From: Amylostereum areolatum
Taxonomy: Eukaryota > Basidiomycota > Agaricomycetes > Russulales > Stereaceae
Length of the DNA stretch: 64,000 bases
Assembly (NCBI GenBank): GCA_012932865.1
Contig: SAXG01000004.1
Location: 806,001 to 870,000, forward strand
Reading direction: 5' to 3'
A model generated the notes under the pieces. The model was not told where the DNA came from. It made no database searches and saw nothing but the letters and a program-made list of their open reading frames with translations. Positions 59,082-64,000 of this stretch are shown in pieces. The translations under genes and the position numbers were made by a program. Every line of letters starts with the position of its first letter. Position 1 is the stretch's first letter.

Positions 59082-59478
59082 TTATGCTTATTTGTTGCTT
59101 ATTTGAATACAATCACCACAGCCTTGCTACTTGAATGAGTGCAATGCATGGGTCTATGCTAGTGGTACTTATAATTATATCGATCGTCCACTAATACTTA
59201 CTATCATGTACTGTTACGTTAGAGGGTTTGTCGCACTTGGCTCCACTATTTTGCTTTGTTGTGCCCAAGAATTTGACCTGATCTCTGATATTTCGATACA
59301 TCCGAGACCAATACGTGTGAGCAAGCAGAGAAATATCGACATGAGCACCATAGTGAATGAATATGCATAAAACCCTTGAAGTCATTATATCACGTCGTGG
59401 ACCAAACAGAAGAATGCAAAAGAGTCTATGGAGATGTGTGGTCCACCCTACGACTGCCCCCAAATCGCAAAAGTAATG
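59082..59478. other. Intergenic region before the MFS gene 3' end
   Basis: 397 bp of AT-rich sequence. No gene or repeat recognised. Confidence 0.45.
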
Positions 59479-61646
59479 CTATGAAGGCGGGTTTTCGCCA
59501 TGCGACGGCTCGTCGGTCGTCAACGTCTTCGACGACTTCTCCACATCCGTCTTTCGGTGACCCACGATACCAACTCCACGCAAGAGTACGGAGAGTGATG
59601 TACCTACACAAGTCACCGTTAGGCCTCCATTACTGCAGAAAGACCGAAGGAATTACTCACAGAAAATCGCGAACGCAAACCCTGTCCAATACGCAGCTTG
59701 ATAAGCCTTCAGCTGAGCCTGCCTGGGTGCATTTGTTCCCTCATCATTGATGTGTGGGACACCCAACGCTCTAGACTTGCTTTCCAGCACCCCATTGTAC
59801 ACAATTGTCGATATCGACAAGCCCAGTGCCGTCCCTATTTGTGTCATGGACTGGAACACGGCGCCGGCGACGCTTTGTTCGTGCGGGAGGGATATCTTGG
59901 AAATGAACAGCGTGCCGGGGGCGAAAACGAAGTCGGCGCCCAGGACGATGATCATCGCAGAGGGAAAGCCGAAAGCCCAATACGGCAGTTCGGGCTTGAT
60001 AACTGCAAACAGCAGGTCGGCGACACCAGTGAGCGTGGTGCCCAACGCTATGTACGCCATGAATGTGAGAACAATGGATTCCCGCACGCCAAAAAGGGTG
60101 AATCACGTACCAATGATATACATCACGTCGAGTCTGCCAACTAGTAGTGCAATGGCCACATTGGCGGCGATGCCAACAAACGTGATTGGCAAGACTCGCA
60201 CCATCGTGAGGATTGGTGTGAGCCCAAGGAAGTCCTGGTAGTAGAGCTGCACCCAGACCAGCCAGCACGTGAACGCGGCCCAGTTCAAGCAAGCGATGAA
60301 CTGCATTACTGCAAACCGACCCCGGGCACGGCCCCACATCGACAACTTCATGAGAGGAGGCGCAGTCCATATGGTCCGTGGCTTGTTCGGATCGAGTTGT
60401 CTGCGTTCCAAATAGTACTGCCATGCCAGGAACGCTAGCACAAGACAGACTCCGACAACGAAAAGAGCGATGATGTCTTCGTAAAGCGCGTGAACAGACT
60501 GGAATGGATGAAGAAGGGAAGGCCGGTCTTACAGTTGGTCTTCCATCCTCGGGACGCAATCGGGGAGTCGCTGAGAACGAAAACAACCAGAACAAGCCCG
60601 GCAGTGATCAAAAACGCGCCAATCCAATCCACTCGTTTGTCGTCCTCGGTGTTCGGCTGGTCGGCATCAATGCAGTATGCACCTAACGCCATTCCAGCTG
60701 CGCATACCCCCGTTATAACATAGAAGAGGGAGCGCCATTCTGGCCTGCGAGGATGAAGATTTCAGCACATGTCATCCACGATGCAGCGCTAACGACGCAC
60801 CGGGTCAGCTGTGTCACGACGCCACCCACGATAAAGCTGACGGCGCCTCCGAGTGGCGCCCCGGAGGCAAACGTTGCGAATGCTATGGAACGAGCGCGCG
60901 AGGGGGGGAACGACTGTGCGAGGATGCCGAGCTGACAATCATCTGTCAGTGTCGTATGAGGCAGCAGGGCGAACGAAATGAGACGTACAGAGGCTGGTAT
61001 AACTGCCGCCCCGCCAAGACCTTGAAGACCCCGCAACACGTCCAGTGTGATCGCACCTGAACGACAGATGTTTGTTTTGAGCCTCCACAGAACACGGATC
61101 TATCGAGGTTTTGAATGACCCACTCTGCGCGAATCCACAGCCCAGTCCGAACGCGGCCAGAATAAGGTATCCGATCAGCCATACGCGCTTGCGCCCATAG
61201 AGGTCGGCGAGGCGTCCAGCGACAAGAAGGCAGCACCCCTGCGGCCACAAAGAAGGAAGATTAGTGGTGCTCTATAAGGCGAGAGGATTGACGAGGACGT
61301 ACTGAGCTAATGGCATATGCAGAAATGACCCATTGAAGGTTGGCCTGCTCGATGTTGAGGTCGCGGCCAACACTAGGGAGAATGATGGCAGGAGACTGGG
61401 AGGCGGTCTACACAAAGGTGAGGATAGATACGGGGCAGAGGCTAGGTGAATACGCACATTCATCATCATTGAACTCGTGCATGCGGCGACGATGCACACT
61501 GACCGGAAAGTACTCCTCTGGCTCGCCACAGTAGTCTTCTCCTCCACCTCGCCCGGCGTGTTTTTGTCATCCAAGGTCGCAGTTCTGCTGACAGGAAGAG
61601 AGGGAGCCTCGGGCTGGCGCATTCGCGACACAGAAACCGCATCCAT
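59479..61646 (-). CDS. MFS transporter, drug:H+ antiporter (DHA2-like)
   Basis: Exons 61646-61458, 61407-61303, 61238-61124, 61056-60989, 60931-60801, 60744-60533, 60476-60111, 60047-59661 and 59603-59479 encode 565 residues. Motif A GRLADLYGRKRV lies between helices 2 and 3; LRGLQGLGGAAVIPAS is the helix-4 motif and SGAPLGGAVSFIVGG the antiporter motif C region. Twelve to fourteen membrane helices are visible, with a Ser/Thr-rich cytosolic N-terminus. The closest type is the fungal DHA2 family of amine, drug and siderophore-related exporters; the substrate is unknown. Exon 7 needs the GAAG acceptor at 60477-60478 to give the conserved YIIALFVVG. Confidence 0.88.
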
Positions 61647-62180
61647 TGTGAAGGGAGGGATACGGTGGTACGATTCCAACTTGAATAAGCTAATCCAGAC
61701 CAGGGGCTTATAAGCAAGCAAAGAGCATCGGCGGAGAGTGCGGGAGAGTCGCAGGGCGGCTTGAACAACATTTATCCCCTGCGTATCCCCAGCGCTGAGC
61801 GGACTCCAGCGGACTTCTGGCGGCCGACAAGCGTCAGACGATCAACTCGAACCAAGTCAAGCACTCCGTCAGTTGTCAAAGCGTTTGTAAGGTGCTGTAA
61901 GCACCGCGTCTGTAGGACGCCACCAATCAATTTGAGCTGTGGTCGGGCTGTAGCCCGGACTTCCCACCCCTAACCATGTAGCTGGTGACATCTGTGCCAA
62001 TCCTGCGATCGACTCAAAAATACCCGTCGAAAAATGAGTACAAACGTCCTGAACGCTGAGCGCAGCTGGCGCTCTGACAGGTCGTGGTCATAGGTGTGGC
62101 GCATGCATGATTTTAAGGCGTGAGGCATACAACAAGCATGGCATAGAGGATGCAGATACAGAAAACCAGAAAGCCGTCCC
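61647..62180. other. Intergenic region, MFS promoter and RPS4 3' region
   Basis: 534 bp. The CGG-N8-CCG palindrome is the only structured motif noticed. Confidence 0.45.
61944..61957. promoter_or_regulatory. Inverted CGG triplets, CGG-N8-CCG
   Basis: Palindrome CGGGCTGTAGCCCG about 300 bp upstream of the MFS start. Zn(II)2Cys6 factors bind inverted CGG triplets with fixed spacing and often control transporter genes. A single site can occur by chance. Confidence 0.35.
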
Positions 62181-63299
62181 CTACTGCTCGTTCGCGCGTT
62201 GCTTCCTCCGCACGTCGCGCTCCTCCGCAATCGTGAGCTTGGTACCCTTGCCCTTGGGCAGCGAGATCCACGCCTTGGTGCCCTCACCAATGACGAAAAT
62301 GTTCGTTATCCTGCGCGGCAGCTTTAGCACAACAAACGTGAGTTGGATTAATAGTCAGGTACGCACCGCGTAGCAAAGGTGCGCTCAAGAGAATCCTTCA
62401 CGTGCACGATGTCGAAGTCACCGATGTGCTTCTCCCGGTGCACGATCACACCTGCACGGCCCATGTTGCGACCACCGGTGATCATAACGATGTTGCCAGT
62501 GTCGAACTTGACGAAGTCGGTGATCTTGTTCTGCACAAGATCGAACTTCACGGTGTCATTGACCTTGATGGCGGGATCCGGGTAGCGGATGGTGCGGCCG
62601 TCGTGGGTGACAATGTAAGGAACGCCCTTGGTACCGAGCGCGACCTTCTTAACCTTGAGGAGTTTGTAGGTCGCTTCCTCGGGGGTGATACGGTGGATGG
62701 TGAAGCGGCCTTTGACGTCGTAGAGGAGACGGAAGTGCTCGCCCGACTTCTCAATAGAAAGAACGTCTGTGGACGGGAATCAAATATACACGTCACAAGT
62801 GACAGGCCTATTCTACTCACCCTGGAAACCGGCAGGGTACGTGTTGTCGGTGCGGACCTTGTTGTCGACCTTGATCAGGCGTTGTTGCACGATCGACGTG
62901 ACCTCGCGGCCAGTCAATGCATACTTCAGCCTGTTTCGGAGGAAGATGTTGAGGGGGAGGGATTCGCGGAGTTTATGGGGACCAGGAGAGGGACGGGGAG
63001 CCTACACGCAATGAATGAAATGAAACCTCCCTGCTCAGTACGAGAAGGGCAGGTGAACGCACATATGTACCGCTCAACTTGTCGAGCATCCATGAGGAAG
63101 GAGCGGCGAGACGCTTCAAATGCTTTTTGGGTCCGCGAGCCTGCAAAGGATGGTGTCAGAAGATCGGATGAGGAACGCACAGACATTTGGCTGCATATCA
63201 TCCAATAGCCCGACAAGCCATCCATCCCCTTCCAACCATCCTACGACTCCAATTCTTCTCACAACCCTCCGAGAGAATAGCAGCAATGCGACTGACCAT
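62181..63299 (-). CDS. RPS4: 40S ribosomal protein eS4
   Basis: Exons 63299-63297, 63140-63063, 63001-62821, 62766-62367 and 62310-62181 encode 263 residues, the same length as human RPS4. [15 protein letters not shown], the S4 domain ([22 protein letters not shown]) and the KOW segment ([19 protein letters not shown]) are clear. It is a structural protein of the small ribosomal subunit. The first coding exon is only the ATG, followed by a 156-nt intron, the longest in the window; a long first intron right after the start is a familiar trait of fungal ribosomal protein genes. Confidence 0.96.
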
Positions 63300-63612
63300 T
63301 TTCGAGAGTCTTGAGGGCTTAGAGGGGGACGGCGACGACGAGGTGCTTGGTGATGGCGAGCGGTCGGGCGATTTGACGAGGTTTCGCACGGCTTCGAATG
63401 GGCGCTTCGCGCCGCCTTAGCCCGGAGTCACGTGATATCTGCTTGTTCGAAGTTCGAAGGTACAACTGCAAACGAAACCGTTCGCCTTTACTTATAACTT
63501 ATCTGGTTTTTGAACACAGTTGACGGTGACAATGGAGACAGATTGACGAGTCGGACCACTCCAAATTCCGTATAACGAGACGCATGTAGTAGTACTGGTC
63601 AGACATCAAACA
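63300..63612. other. RPS4 promoter and TFIP11 3' region
   Basis: 313 bp between two genes on the - strand. It includes the TCACGTGA site and a TTCGAAGTTCGAAGG direct repeat at about 63447-63461. No coding signal. Confidence 0.45.
63428..63435. promoter_or_regulatory. TCACGTGA palindrome upstream of RPS4
   Basis: The same 8-bp palindrome as in the DBP9/ADE1 promoter, here 129 bp upstream of the RPS4 start. A shared Cbf1-type factor for ribosomal and ribosome-biogenesis genes would explain this. Confidence 0.5.
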
Positions 63613-63987
63613 CTAACCACCCTTCGACGCCCTCAAGACCATTGTATCCAAGCTGATCGCAGCATATGTCCCTTCTGAATCGGGTGCCCATACCGCATCA
63701 TCCAGAATGTAAACCAAGATCCCGCCCTTTCCGTCTGCGGTAGGTGACACACGAAACAATGGCATCTGGGATTTTTCGTGCGCACGCTGTGTCGGAATGA
63801 ACATAAGATTGTGCTCCGCGGCGCGTTCCTCCACGATCGATCGGAATGTGTATTCTTGCATCCGTGCAGGCGGCTTCTTGGCCTTCGTTGTTGCAGCGAG
63901 GGGAGGTGCGCTTCCCGGTTTGTGGTGATCGGGACGGGGTAGTTTGGACGGAGCATCAGGTCCGAGCTCAATCGCTTTGTTCATCAA
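63613..63987 (-). CDS. TFIP11: TFIP11/Ntr1-family splicing factor, C-terminal exon only
   Basis: The last exon, 124 residues plus stop; the acceptor AG sits at 63988-63989 and the rest lies beyond the right edge. The block TFRSIVEERAAEHNLMFIPT, then MPLFRVSPTADGKGGILVYI and DDAVWAPD matches the C-terminus of tuftelin-interacting protein 11 / Ntr1, the G-patch activator of Prp43 for spliceosome disassembly. The G-patch itself is not in the window. Confidence 0.8.
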   Translation of the reverse strand: MMNKAIELGPDAPSKLPRPDHHKPGSAPPLAATTKAKKPPARMQEYTFRSIVEERAAEHNLMFIPTQRAHEKSQMPLFRVSPTADGKGGILVYILDDAVWAPDSEGTYAAISLDTMVLRASKGG

Positions 63988-64000
63988 CTGTAATCCACGT

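Overview
The window is nuclear DNA of a filamentous basidiomycete, most likely an agaricomycete and possibly a polypore. Genes are dense and intron-rich: about 160 introns could be placed, nearly all 45-85 nt, with GTRHGT-type donors. The gene set also points there: a GH45 endoglucanase of the Phanerochaete Cel45A type, a fungal PB1/ZZ protein, CLC, ZIP and DHHC families, and a divergent DBP9-ADE1 pair. No rRNA, tRNA, CRISPR array or complete transposon was recognised. Exon coordinates were worked out by eye; for every multi-exon gene the exon sum was checked for a continuous frame.

Layout. 1-18.9 kb is housekeeping: a Gfo/Idh/MocA dehydrogenase, an AP180/CALM endocytic adaptor, a GH47 alpha-mannosidase, glycerol kinase, a short-chain dehydrogenase, the ribosome-biogenesis helicase DBP9 divergent from ADE1, and a ZIP zinc transporter. 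19.7-29 kb holds a HIT-zinc-finger protein (ZNHIT2-like) divergent from farnesyltransferase beta, an unrecognised acidic coiled-coil protein, and a 22-exon CLC chloride channel/exchanger. 29.4-33.8 kb is a tandem pair of berberine-bridge-type FAD oxidases. 34.8-40.7 kb holds MED4, a dual-specificity phosphatase ending in a GTTAAC-rich repeat, a DHHC palmitoyltransferase and a GH45 gene with a frameshift in its signal peptide. 41.4-57.7 kb holds a PB1 plus multi-ZZ protein, the SF3b subunit PHF5/Rds3, a UFD4/TRIP12 HECT ubiquitin ligase, a class-III aminotransferase and the crosslink-repair nuclease PSO2/SNM1. The right end has an MFS transporter, RPS4 and the 3' exon of a TFIP11/Ntr1 splicing factor.

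Most genes are unrelated housekeeping functions with no operon logic. Shared control is plausible only for close divergent pairs (DBP9/ADE1, 157 bp; ZNHIT2-like/RAM1, 156 bp; aminotransferase/PSO2, 316 bp). The DBP9/ADE1 promoter carries a telobox, a TCACGTGA and a TGACGTCA site; RPS4 also has TCACGTGA upstream.

No clearly new multi-gene system was found. The most unusual features are: at least seven GC-AG introns; a 14-nt microexon plus GC-AG intron conserved between the two FAD oxidase paralogues; the GTTAAC hairpin repeat that appears to encode the phosphatase tail; microexons in the CLC gene; and the GH45 frameshift.
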